From: JBBDQZ01 sp040905705
Lineage (GTDB): Bacteria; Bacteroidota; Rhodothermia; Balneolales; Natronogracilivirgulaceae
DNA length: 64,000 nucleotides
Reading direction: 5' to 3'
Assembly (NCBI GenBank): GCA_040905705.1
Contig: JBBDQZ010000029.1
Coordinates: 1 to 64,000, forward strand
Part shown: piece by piece, positions 53,174 through 61,163 of the stretch
Layout of the letters: every line of letters starts with the position of its first letter
Position numbering within the stretch: the first letter of the stretch is position 1
Notes under the pieces: generated by a model
Databases searched by the model: none
What the model was told of the DNA's origin: nothing
Seen by the model: only the letters and a program-made list of their open reading frames with translations
Position numbers and translations under genes: made by a program

Positions 53174-53446
53174 ATGAGCGTTTTAGAATTTCTCCTTTTA
53201 CTGATTATTGCCGGTATTTGTGGTTCTATTGGCCAGGCAATTTCGGGCTTTAGTCGAGGCGGTTGTCTGCTCTCTGTTGTCATCGGTTTTATCGGTGCAT
53301 TGATTGGTATGGGGCTTGCCGATTTTTTTAATCTGCCTGAAATATTCATGATTCGTACTGGAAATATCACTTTTCCCGTTTTATGGTCTATTATCGGAGC
53401 GTCGTTGTTTGTTGCCATTGTGGGAATGATGACGCGAAAGAGGTGA
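53174..53446 (+). CDS. Small membrane protein resembling GlsB/YeaQ/YmgE
   Basis: The 90-residue protein has three hydrophobic helices with the family layout: FLLLLIIAGICGSIGQAISG, then a Gly-rich turn GFSRGGCLLSVVIGFIGALI, and a final WSIIGASLFVAIVGMMTRKR. The closely related transglycosylase-associated (GlsB) family has the same three-helix Gly-rich pattern and is often stress-induced; its function is not established. A stem-loop overlaps its stop codon (53445-53463). It lies about 160 bp before lemA. Confidence 0.7.
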   Translation: MSVLEFLLLLIIAGICGSIGQAISGFSRGGCLLSVVIGFIGALIGMGLADFFNLPEIFMIRTGNITFPVLWSIIGASLFVAIVGMMTRKR

Positions 53447-53463
53447 ACGGCAAAAGCCGGTTC
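53445..53463 (+). terminator. Stem-loop overlapping the stop of the GlsB-like gene
   Basis: GAACGGC and GCCGGTTC pair with one bulged G around an AAAA loop. No T-run follows, so strength is uncertain. Confidence 0.3.
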
Positions 53464-53608
53464 TCATATGTAGTTCATAATCCTCCTTTGTATCTTGTAT
53501 TTTACAAATTTTTTTTATTATGATGCTCACTTCCATGTAAGGGAGAAAATATTCCATTACTCCCCGTGTTTAGAGATGGATACACTATGATACGTTAGCC
53601 CAAATGCT

Positions 53609-54196
53609 ATGATTACACTGATTGTTATTGTTGCTCTGCTCGTTTTGGTGATAGGCTCATCTATCGCCATCTATAACAGGCTTGTTGCCCTGCGCAACCG
53701 GTTTAAGAATGCGTTTGCACAGATCGACGTCCAACTTAAGCGTCGCTATGATCTGATTCCAAACCTGGTAGAAACGGCCAAAGGATATATGAAACACGAA
53801 CGGCAAACCCTGGAAGCAGTGATTCAGGCCCGGAACCAGGCACAGCAGGTGGAAAAACAAGCTGCTCAGGGACCGGGAGACCCGGAGTCGATGAAAAAAC
53901 TGGCCGGAGCCGAGCAATCCCTGAGCGGGGCACTCGGGCGGCTGTTTGCACTGTCGGAAAGTTATCCGGACCTGAAAGCAAATCAAAATATGATGCAGTT
54001 ATCCGAAGAGCTCTCCTCGACGGAGAACAAGGTTGCTTATGCACGACAATCTTTTAATGATGCCGTGATGACTTACAACACAGCAAGGGAAAAATTTCCT
54101 AATATCCTGTTTGCGAATATGTTCGGATTTAACCCGGCTCAGCTCTTTGAAATAGAAACCACCGAGGAACGAAAAGCTCCGGATGTATCTTTCTGA
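53609..54196 (+). CDS. LemA-family protein
   Basis: The 195-residue protein has one N-terminal helix (LIVIVALLVLVIGSSIAIYN) and a long helical-bundle domain facing the periplasm or cytoplasm. The LemA signature is complete: LRNRFKNAFAQIDVQLKRRY, DLIPNLVETAKGYMKHERQT, ALSESYPDLKANQNMMQLSE and VAYARQSFNDAVMTYNTARE. LemA proteins often sit beside membrane proteases, as here, where an M48 peptidase starts 25 bp later. Their role is unknown but is thought to support membrane-protein quality control. Confidence 0.93.
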   Translation: MITLIVIVALLVLVIGSSIAIYNRLVALRNRFKNAFAQIDVQLKRRYDLIPNLVETAKGYMKHERQTLEAVIQARNQAQQVEKQAAQGPGDPESMKKLAGAEQSLSGALGRLFALSESYPDLKANQNMMQLSEELSSTENKVAYARQSFNDAVMTYNTAREKFPNILFANMFGFNPAQLFEIETTEERKAPDVSF

Positions 54197-54221
54197 ACCG
54201 CGGAATCGGGAATTATAAACT

Positions 54222-56213
54222 ATGGACTTTTTTGAAGCACAGGATCGCGCCCGGCGTATTACCTGGAAGCTGATTGGCCTCTATCTCATGGCTGTGTTTC
54301 TGATCATCGCTTCGGTCTATCTGGTAGCACTGGCATTGTTCGGTTATTCGGGCCAGGCTCCTGCCGGGGCAACCCTGACCCAACAGCTCTGGCAGCCCGA
54401 ATTGTTTACAGGTGTATCGATAATTCTGATCATCATTATCGTCGCAGGCACACTCTTCAGAATTGCTCAGCTTAGAAAAGGAGGGAGCGCTGTTGCCGAG
54501 ATGCTGGGTGGGCGCAAGCTGGAATCATCTACCCGGGATTTCAAAGAACGGCAATTGGTGAATGTGGTGGAAGAGATGTCAATTGCTTCAGGAATTCCGG
54601 TGCCCGACATCTATATCCTGGATAATGAAGAGAATATAAATGCATTCGCCGCCGGTTTTGGCACGAATGACGCCGCGGTGGGCGTAACCCGGGGGACACT
54701 GGACAAGCTCAACCGTGATGAATTGCAGGGGGTGGTCGCCCATGAATTCAGCCATATTTTTAATGGTGATATGAAGCTGAATATTCGTCTGATCGGCATT
54801 CTGAACGGTATTTTGTTGCTTCATCTGATGGGGATGATTTTGATGCGTGGCGCCGCTTTTTCCAGAATCGGAAGATCCGGTGGTCGTGGCAGGGGCGGTG
54901 GCGGCCAGGCGGCACTGGCAATGATCCTGTTTGGCCTTGCCCTGTTGATCATAGGGTATATTGGTATGCTCTTCGGACGCATGATCCAGGCTGCGATTTC
55001 GCGACAGAGGGAATACCTGGCCGATGCTGCCGCTGTGCAATATACGCGGAATCCTGATGGCATTGCCGGAGCACTGCGTAAAATTGGTCAAGTGAAAGAG
55101 GGCGGAAAGATCAACGATGGCCATTCCATGGAAATGAGCCACCTGTTTTTTGCCAGCAGTTTTCATTCTGCCCTCGACCGGTTATTTGCCACGCATCCTC
55201 CGCTGGAAAAACGAATTCAGGCTCTGGACCCCGCTTTTGACCGGGAAAATGAGAAGAAAAAAGCACGCCTCAAAAAACGGCTGGAAAAAGACCGGATTGC
55301 CGGTGAGGAGTCTATAGCCGGCCGGACGGAAGGTGGTGAAAGAAGTCCGGGCGGGGGGCTTGGACAAGCGGCGGGGGGCATTGAAGCGGCTCATCCTGCC
55401 TTAAGGCCGGAGGTCATTCTTGCAGCTATCGGTACACTTGATGAAAATCGGATCAGCCATGCAGGAAAACTGCTTCAAAATATACCAGCAAAGCTTAAAG
55501 AGGCCGCCCAGGAACCGTTTACGGCGGAAGCTCTGGTGGTGGCACTTTTGTTGTCGGGACGAGAACCGACGGCGGTGAAAGTACCCGGATGGTTCCGTGA
55601 TCAGTCGGGGCCGCACATAGCTGGTGTAGCTCAGGATCTGCTACAGGATCTCAACAAGGGGAACCGGGAGTGGTTCTTGCCGCTGGCGGAACTGTCCTTG
55701 CCGGCTTTGCGCCAAATGAGTGCCGGTCAGTATCATAAATTCCGTGAAACGGTGGAACATCTCATCCGGGAAGACAAGAATATCAGTCTTTTTGAATTTG
55801 CCATGGAGAAATTGATTGTACGACATTTGGACACGGCCTTTTCCGACAAGAAAGAACCCCGCATTCGCCATTTTCATTTCAAGACATTAAGGCTGGAGTT
55901 CTCAATACTGTTGTCAGCTATGGCTCATTCATCAGAGAGTGACCCCCGCGAAGCATGGCAGGCAGGCCTTGAATCGGTGAAAAATTTACTTCCTGATGAT
56001 GTTGCCCTTTTGGATACCGCGGAATGTACGCCCGACAAGCTGGACCAGGCACTTCAGGAGCTCGCGGCTTCAGCCGATCCTGTTAAAAAATATATTTTGG
56101 CGGCTCTGGTTCATTGTTCAACCGCTGACAACCGGATAAGCCTCCGTGAACGGGAATTATTGCGTGCAGTCTCCGAAGCCATAGATTGCCCGATTCCTCT
56201 TGGAGTGTTGTGA
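54222..56213 (+). CDS. M48-family membrane metalloprotease with long C-terminal extension
   Basis: Two N-terminal helices precede a M48 peptidase domain with the zinc site HEFSH (residues about 174-178) in QGVVAHEFSHIFNGD and the third ligand in REYLADAAAVQYTRNP. A Gly/Arg-rich loop (GRSGGRGRGGGGQ) lies between two further helices. After ATHPPLEKRIQAL at about 330, roughly 320 more residues follow. They are helical and end in a region like the TerB fold (CSTADNRISLREREL, then LRAVSEAIDCP). At 663 residues it is about twice HtpX. With LemA it probably degrades damaged membrane proteins. Confidence 0.9.
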   Translation: MDFFEAQDRARRITWKLIGLYLMAVFLIIASVYLVALALFGYSGQAPAGATLTQQLWQPELFTGVSIILIIIIVAGTLFRIAQLRKGGSAVAEMLGGRKLESSTRDFKERQLVNVVEEMSIASGIPVPDIYILDNEENINAFAAGFGTNDAAVGVTRGTLDKLNRDELQGVVAHEFSHIFNGDMKLNIRLIGILNGILLLHLMGMILMRGAAFSRIGRSGGRGRGGGGQAALAMILFGLALLIIGYIGMLFGRMIQAAISRQREYLADAAAVQYTRNPDGIAGALRKIGQVKEGGKINDGHSMEMSHLFFASSFHSALDRLFATHPPLEKRIQALDPAFDRENEKKKARLKKRLEKDRIAGEESIAGRTEGGERSPGGGLGQAAGGIEAAHPALRPEVILAAIGTLDENRISHAGKLLQNIPAKLKEAAQEPFTAEALVVALLLSGREPTAVKVPGWFRDQSGPHIAGVAQDLLQDLNKGNREWFLPLAELSLPALRQMSAGQYHKFRETVEHLIREDKNISLFEFAMEKLIVRHLDTAFSDKKEPRIRHFHFKTLRLEFSILLSAMAHSSESDPREAWQAGLESVKNLLPDDVALLDTAECTPDKLDQALQELAASADPVKKYILAALVHCSTADNRISLRERELLRAVSEAIDCPIPLGVL

Positions 56214-56271
56214 TGATTACGCTATGCCTGTGGTTCCCAAGAAAACTGCTCTTTCAAACATATAGACTGTT

Positions 56272-57510
56272 TTGAATCATCATAAATCTATAACCTCTAC
56301 AAAAAAAAATCCGAAGCCACCCGTTCAATGGCTTTCTTATTTGGGCCCCGGTTTTATTACCGCTGCTCTTGTATTCGGGCCAGGTAGCCTTACCATAACT
56401 TCAAGTCTGGGAGCATCATATGGATACGCATTATTATGGGTTATCCTGCTCTCCACTTTATTTATGATGGTGTTTACCACCATGGCCATTCGAATTGGCC
56501 TGGCTGCCGATCATTCTCTACTTGTCATTATTCGAAACAAATGGGGAAAAACGATTGCTGTAATGATTGGGATCGGTATTTTTCTGGTTACCGCATCGTT
56601 TCAGGCGGGAAATGCCGTTGGTGCCGGACTCGCATTTTCAGAATTGTTCGGTACGGCCATCACTCCATGGATAGTACTATGTACCCTTATTAGTTTATCA
56701 TTACTGTATTTCAAATCCTTTTATTCCATATTGGAAAAGGTAATGCTGTTGCTTGTCAGTATTATGCTCATCTCTTTTTTAGGTACACTCATAATAATTA
56801 AACCCGGTTTTACAGCAATTGCAAGCGGACTTATACCTTCGCTTCCTGCCGGCTCCCTGCTGCTTGCCATAGCATTGATTGCATCCAGTTTCTCCATTGT
56901 GGGCGCATTTTATCAATCGTATTTGGTGCAGGAAAAAAAATGGAAGCGCAATCAGTTAAAAGTGGCAACAAGGGAAGGACTATCAGGAATTGGTGTACTG
57001 GGATTTATTGGTGCTATTATTTTACTATGTGCGGCAGCCGTTCTTCACCCCATGGATATAACGATCGAAAGTGCTGCCGATATGGGAATTGCCATAGAAC
57101 CTCTTTTCGGGAAATTTGCAACCGTTCTTTTTATGATTGGATTGTTTGGAGCATCCTTCTCATCTCTGATAGGAAATGCCACCATTGGAGGAACCTTGTT
57201 AAGTGATGCCCTCGGGCTGGGTAATCGCTTGAGTGATAGCCGGACACGTTTGTTAATCATGGTTGTCATGCTTACAGGGGCTGCAGTGGCTGTCTGGTTT
57301 GGTGGAATTCCAATCGACTTGATTGTGTTTGCCCAGGGCATCACTATATTTATTGTTCCATTCATCGGAATTGTTCTTTTCATGACGGCTAATAGTGAGG
57401 ATATACTTGGTGATTATAAAAACGGAATTTTGAGTAAGATATTCGGATTTATAGGAATTTTGGTCTTGATAATGCTGGCACTGCGCAATGCGTACCTGCT
57501 TATAAATTAA
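56272..57510 (+). CDS. Nramp-superfamily transporter lacking the metal-site motifs
   Basis: This 412-residue protein has about eleven helices in the LeuT-type arrangement. The opening WLSYLGPGFITAALVFGPGS matches Nramp helix 1, but the metal-binding DPGN is replaced by FGPGS (residues 35-39). In helix 6 the MPH motif is replaced by SIVGAFYQSYLVQEKKW (residues 208 on). Both sites contact the ion in true Nramp proteins, so the substrate is probably not a divalent transition metal. The start is a TTG at 56272. It is followed by SDR and DHDPS-like genes (33 and 2 bp gaps), suggesting uptake of an organic compound or a counter-ion for the same pathway. Confidence 0.8.
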   Translation: MNHHKSITSTKKNPKPPVQWLSYLGPGFITAALVFGPGSLTITSSLGASYGYALLWVILLSTLFMMVFTTMAIRIGLAADHSLLVIIRNKWGKTIAVMIGIGIFLVTASFQAGNAVGAGLAFSELFGTAITPWIVLCTLISLSLLYFKSFYSILEKVMLLLVSIMLISFLGTLIIIKPGFTAIASGLIPSLPAGSLLLAIALIASSFSIVGAFYQSYLVQEKKWKRNQLKVATREGLSGIGVLGFIGAIILLCAAAVLHPMDITIESAADMGIAIEPLFGKFATVLFMIGLFGASFSSLIGNATIGGTLLSDALGLGNRLSDSRTRLLIMVVMLTGAAVAVWFGGIPIDLIVFAQGITIFIVPFIGIVLFMTANSEDILGDYKNGILSKIFGFIGILVLIMLALRNAYLLIN

Positions 57511-57542
57511 TTGGCAATTTTTGATTATTCATTCATTTATCT

Positions 57543-58562
57543 ATGATTAGATCTGTTAAAGAGCTGGATCAACTATTATCGGAACCTTCCGACAGGTTAA
57601 TTGAGGATCTTTCTGATCTGGTAGGGGATATTCTGATTCTTGGGGTTGGCGGTAAAATGGGCCCCAGTCTTGCTGCTCTTGCACAGCGGACGCTCAATCG
57701 GACCGGTTCGTCCGGTAAAGTGATTGGTGTCTCCCGTTTTTCCGGGGGAAACCTGCAGAAGCAATTGGAGGGCCAGGGGATAACGACTATACAGGCCGAT
57801 CTTATGAACGAGAAGGAGCTTGATGCACTTCCGGATGTGAAAAATGTTATCTTTTTGGTAGGAACGAAATTCGGGACAAGTGGTAATGAATGTTTTACAT
57901 GGGTTTTGAACAGCTATCTACCCGGAAGAGTGGCTGAAAAGTATCGTAATGCATCCATCGTTGCTTTTTCAACCGGGAATGTATATCCGTTTACTTCTGT
58001 TGAAACCGGGGGGCCTACAGAAAAGGATCCAGTCGGACCGGTCGGTGAGTATGCCCAATCCTGTCTTGGTCGCGAAAGGGTCTTTGAGTATTTCTCCAGA
58101 AAAAATAAGACCCCGATTTTAATTTTTCGTTTGAATTATGCCATTGATATGCGTTATGGGGTGCTTCTTGAAATTGCGCAGTCCGTTTATGAGGGCAGGC
58201 CGATTGACCTGAAAACAGGGTATGTCAACGTTATTTGGCAAGGAGATGCCAACGAAATCGCCTTGCGCTGTTTAAAAAAATGCAGTAGTCCGCCGGAAAT
58301 CCTGAATGTTACAGGGTATGATACCGTCTCGGTACGCTGGCTGGGTGAACAATTTGGCAAACTTCTGAACCGGAAGCCGGAGTTTAAAAATAAAGAGGAG
58401 CCGACGGCTTTGCTGAATAATGCGTCTAAAGCCCGGCGTTTATTTGGTGATCACAATGTATCATTAAGCCGCATGATTGATTGGACGGCTGAATGGGTTA
58501 AAAACGGAGGAGAGACGCACAATAAACCGACGCATTTTCAGGAACGAAAAGGTATTTTTTAA
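57543..58562 (+). CDS. NAD-dependent epimerase/dehydratase-like protein (extended SDR)
   Basis: The 339-residue protein has a Rossmann nucleotide-binding loop GVGGKMG (residues 34-40) preceded by DILIL. The extended-SDR strand FSTGNVYPF (142-150) corresponds to the active-site Ser/Thr region. The catalytic YxxxK is altered: Tyr 170 is kept in GEYAQSCLGRERVFEYF, but the Lys position holds Cys. Substrate-binding FRLNYAIDMRYGVLLEIA follows. Most SDR enzymes without the Lys have reduced or changed activity. It is translated together with its neighbours in a three-gene operon; only 2 bp separate it from the DHDPS-like gene. Confidence 0.82.
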   Translation: MIRSVKELDQLLSEPSDRLIEDLSDLVGDILILGVGGKMGPSLAALAQRTLNRTGSSGKVIGVSRFSGGNLQKQLEGQGITTIQADLMNEKELDALPDVKNVIFLVGTKFGTSGNECFTWVLNSYLPGRVAEKYRNASIVAFSTGNVYPFTSVETGGPTEKDPVGPVGEYAQSCLGRERVFEYFSRKNKTPILIFRLNYAIDMRYGVLLEIAQSVYEGRPIDLKTGYVNVIWQGDANEIALRCLKKCSSPPEILNVTGYDTVSVRWLGEQFGKLLNRKPEFKNKEEPTALLNNASKARRLFGDHNVSLSRMIDWTAEWVKNGGETHNKPTHFQERKGIF

Positions 58563-58564
58563 CT

Positions 58565-59644
58565 ATGAGATATCCCCGGTTGAATCCTGTAATAAACACG
58601 ATCCTCCAAAATGGGACGGTCATTCCTGCACACCCGCTGGCATTAACCGGAAACAGGTTGCTGGATGAAGAACATCAACGAGCATTAACAAGATATTATT
58701 TAGCTTCAGGAGCCGGCGGGATTGCTGTAGGTGTTCATACCACACAGTTTGAAATCAGAGATCCGAAATTTAACCTTCTGGAACCTGTACTGGAGCTTGC
58801 TGCAAGGGAAGTTGATGCTGCCGGAAGGAATCGATCTGTAGTTAAAATTGCCGGGATCTGCGGGCCCACCCGACAGGCACTGAAAGAAGCGGAGCTTGCC
58901 GCCAAACATGGATATCAATTGGGATTGCTGAGCATGGGTGGGTTGCATGATTATACAGAATCAGATCTGCTGGAACGGGCCCATAAAATAGCTGAAGTGA
59001 TCCCGGTTTTTGGCTTTTACCTCCAGCCTGCCGTGGGAGGACGTGTTCTTGGCTATTCTTTTTGGAGGGAGTTCGTTAAAATTGCCAACGTTTATGCCAT
59101 CAAAATTGCTGCATTTAACCGATACCGGACGCTTGATGTGGTTCGGGCGGTTATGGAATCTGACAGATGGGATCAAATTGCACTCTATACAGGGAATGAT
59201 GACCATATCATTGAGGACCTGCTGACTCCCTTCCGATTAAAAACGGATGATGACTACAGGGAAAAGCGAATAGTCGGTGGCTTGCTGGGCCATTGGGCGG
59301 TCTGGACTTCCAAAGCGGTTGAGCTGCTGAATGAGATTAAACAGATCAAGGATGCGGTCCCGTCACATCTGCTTAGGCTTGCTGCCGAGACTACCGATGC
59401 CAATGGTGCCATATTTGATGTTGCCAATAATTTTAAAGGCTGTATTCCCGGTATACATGAAATTCTAAAGAGGCAGGGCCTGCTCAGAAATGGCACATGT
59501 TTAAATCCGGATGAAAAACTGTCGTCTGGCCAGATAGAAGAAATAGACCGTATATACAAATGGTATCCTCATTTGAATGATGATGCATTTGTACAAGAAC
59601 AGCTGGAGAAGATTTTTAACAGTTCTTCCCGGAAGGACTTGTAA
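58565..59644 (+). CDS. Dihydrodipicolinate-synthase-family aldolase
   Basis: A TIM-barrel Schiff-base lyase of 359 residues, longer than the usual 290-300. The predicted Schiff-base lysine is at about 180 in YAIKIAAFNRY. The helper tyrosine is at about 152 in FGFYLQPAVGG, and the Thr-Thr pair of the phosphate/carboxylate site lies in GVHTTQFEIRD (the usual motif is GTTGE). True DapA is unlikely: the Thr-Gly-Glu is altered and the gene sits with an SDR and a transporter rather than lysine genes. It may cleave or condense a sugar-acid or hydroxyproline-type substrate. It ends 9 bp from the end of the convergent peroxiredoxin gene. Confidence 0.82.
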   Translation: MRYPRLNPVINTILQNGTVIPAHPLALTGNRLLDEEHQRALTRYYLASGAGGIAVGVHTTQFEIRDPKFNLLEPVLELAAREVDAAGRNRSVVKIAGICGPTRQALKEAELAAKHGYQLGLLSMGGLHDYTESDLLERAHKIAEVIPVFGFYLQPAVGGRVLGYSFWREFVKIANVYAIKIAAFNRYRTLDVVRAVMESDRWDQIALYTGNDDHIIEDLLTPFRLKTDDDYREKRIVGGLLGHWAVWTSKAVELLNEIKQIKDAVPSHLLRLAAETTDANGAIFDVANNFKGCIPGIHEILKRQGLLRNGTCLNPDEKLSSGQIEEIDRIYKWYPHLNDDAFVQEQLEKIFNSSSRKDL

Positions 59645-59653
59645 AAGGACCGA

Positions 59654-60244
59654 TTATTGGGTTTCCATCTCTGTGATAGCGGCAATCACGGCTTCGCTGT
59701 CTCCGGCTGCATCGACTTCGGTGTCTATGTATGCTATATTACCGTCGGTGTCAATGATGAATGTCCAGCGTGCCGTTGAGATGTCTCGTGTTAGTACATA
59801 TTCTTTCCCGTCGACTTCACGTGTAATAGAGCCCCCGTCACGGACAGGCACGCCAAATGACCGTGCAATATTGCCATCGGAATCGGACAATAGAGGAAAG
59901 TTCAGATTATTGGCATGCCGGAAGAGTTCAAGGTTTTCAACCCGGTCACCACTGATGCCGACCACTTCAGCCCCCATTTCGGTCAGCCGGGTGCGATTAT
60001 CACGAAAACTGCAGGCCTGTGCCGTGCAACCACCGGTCATGGCTGCCGGATAGAAAAATACTACCAGAAGATTATCGCCTACATGGTCGGTACTCCGCCA
60101 TACCTGTCCCTGATCTGTTATGGATGTAAATTTGGGTGCGGGATCACCGATATCAAGTTTCATTTCCTGTGCGTGTGTTGGTGTGAATGATATTGCCGAT
60201 GAAAGGATGATCATCATAAGGTAAGTTGTCAAGTTTCGCTTCAT
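59654..60244 (-). CDS. Exported peroxiredoxin (BCP/AhpC-TSA type)
   Basis: The 196-residue protein starts with a signal peptide (LMMIILSSAISFTPTHAQ, cleavage near residue 25), so it works in the periplasm. The peroxidatic Cys 73 and a resolving Cys 78 lie in TGGCTAQACSF. The five-residue spacing is that of E. coli-type BCP, but the usual TPGCT has Gly in place of Pro. Other blocks are VVGISGDRVENLELFRHAN, FPLLSDSDGNIARSFGV and WTFIIDTDGNIAYID. It reduces peroxides, using a thioredoxin-like partner that is not encoded here. Confidence 0.93.
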   Translation of the reverse strand: MKRNLTTYLMMIILSSAISFTPTHAQEMKLDIGDPAPKFTSITDQGQVWRSTDHVGDNLLVVFFYPAAMTGGCTAQACSFRDNRTRLTEMGAEVVGISGDRVENLELFRHANNLNFPLLSDSDGNIARSFGVPVRDGGSITREVDGKEYVLTRDISTARWTFIIDTDGNIAYIDTEVDAAGDSEAVIAAITEMETQ

Positions 60245-60430
60245 TGTCTGCCTCCATTCTACTGTAATTTGTCAGTTCCCAGAATTTGTCTTAACCGGTA
60301 TTTCGCTTATGCGTTTTACCGGGCTAAGGCTAAAAATATCCGATGTATAAGGTCAAGATACTGCATCCATAGGTTTGATTATGCGCTTGCGTGTCAGAGA
60401 CTTTACCCATGCATGATTCATGGGTGAAAT

Positions 60431-60703
60431 TCAACAAGTGTTTCCGGTTTCCGGATCAATGTAACATGAATCAGAACTGACAGATCGCTGCACGTTCATA
60501 AAAAATTCCAGTTCGGAGAGAAAACGATCTGTATTTTCTTTTCCTGAGATGATTTTATTCCCTTCACGAATAAAAGGAAGCGGTGCTTCGGATGAATTTG
60601 CATTCCTGTAGATATGAGTCCGATGGGCGACGACCATATCTACAAGCTTTTCTGAAATTTCATCGGAATATGCATCCAGGTCAGGCCGGTGCAGCTCTAT
60701 CAT
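60431..60703 (-). CDS. Small hypothetical protein with thioredoxin/GST-like C-terminal half
   Basis: The 90-residue frame contains LPFIREGNKIISGKENTDRF followed by LSELEFFM, a pattern seen in glutaredoxin- and GST-like proteins around the cis-Pro strand and the next helix. The CxxC active site is absent, and the first 30 residues show no clear fold. It may be a real small protein or the remnant of a longer one, because decayed genes lie just to the right. The ATG at 60703 is the natural start; about 185 bp separate it from the peroxiredoxin start. Confidence 0.5.
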   Translation of the reverse strand: MIELHRPDLDAYSDEISEKLVDMVVAHRTHIYRNANSSEAPLPFIREGNKIISGKENTDRFLSELEFFMNVQRSVSSDSCYIDPETGNTC

Positions 60704-60852
60704 GAGACATTATTTTTATTTCTATGATAACCAAGGTAATAACTTATTGATAAAAAAACAGTTACTATTTAACGTGAAAGGGTTTGGGTCTATTGTAACA
60801 ACCCCGGTATTGCATGATTCACAAAGCATGATTCACAAATCGCTTAAACTTT

Positions 60853-61050
60853 ATGACTGATTTCCCGGATTTTATTATAGCAGGAGCCGCTAAAAGTGGT
60901 ACGACATCATTGAGCCGGTACCTGAATGAACACCCTGAAATATATCCATAACCGGGAGTAGCACGAAACACGGTCCTTTGAGGAGGCTTTAATTGCCTGG
61001 GATCAGCGAAAGAAGGAGGGATGGATCCCGCCGGCTGATTTCCATATTGG
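60853..61050 (+). pseudogene. Sulfotransferase remnant
   Basis: An ATG at 60853 opens a frame with the 5'-phosphosulfate loop IIAGAAKSGTTSLSRYLNEH, a hallmark of sulfotransferases binding PAPS, which stops at TAA 60949-60951 after 32 codons. In another frame from about 60962 the sequence continues with HETRSFEEALIAWDQRKKEG and WIPPADFHIG, which resembles the later FEEAL-R-GW region of the same family. In intact enzymes these two blocks are more than 100 residues apart, so an internal deletion and frameshift are evident. The 3' part overlaps the amidohydrolase remnant on the other strand. Confidence 0.6.
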
Positions 61051-61159
61051 AATACCAATGGCCACGTACCATTACACCGGCCGGGTTTCGCATATGAGAG
61101 ATATCCTCAAGCGGATTGTCTTCAAGCAGAATTATATCCGCCCTGAGGACTATCGCAAG
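60989..61159 (-). pseudogene. C-terminal fragment of an amidohydrolase
   Basis: The leftward frame reads LRADIILLEDNPLEDISHMR and then NPAGVMVRGHWYS. The first block (ADLILLDANPLEDI in intact proteins) and the second (GVMVRGRW) end the C-terminal domain of amidohydrolases such as imidazolonepropionase-like enzymes. All catalytic-domain sequence is missing; upstream the frame enters the CmpX gene region. About 57 codons are recognisable. The frame still has no internal stop, so decay looks recent or the piece was moved by recombination. Confidence 0.6.
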
Positions 61160-61163
61160 GCTA

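Noticed and set aside
58565..59644. Lysine-pathway DapA
   Set aside because: The GTTGE motif is altered, the protein is 60 residues too long, and neighbours are an SDR and a transporter rather than lysine genes.
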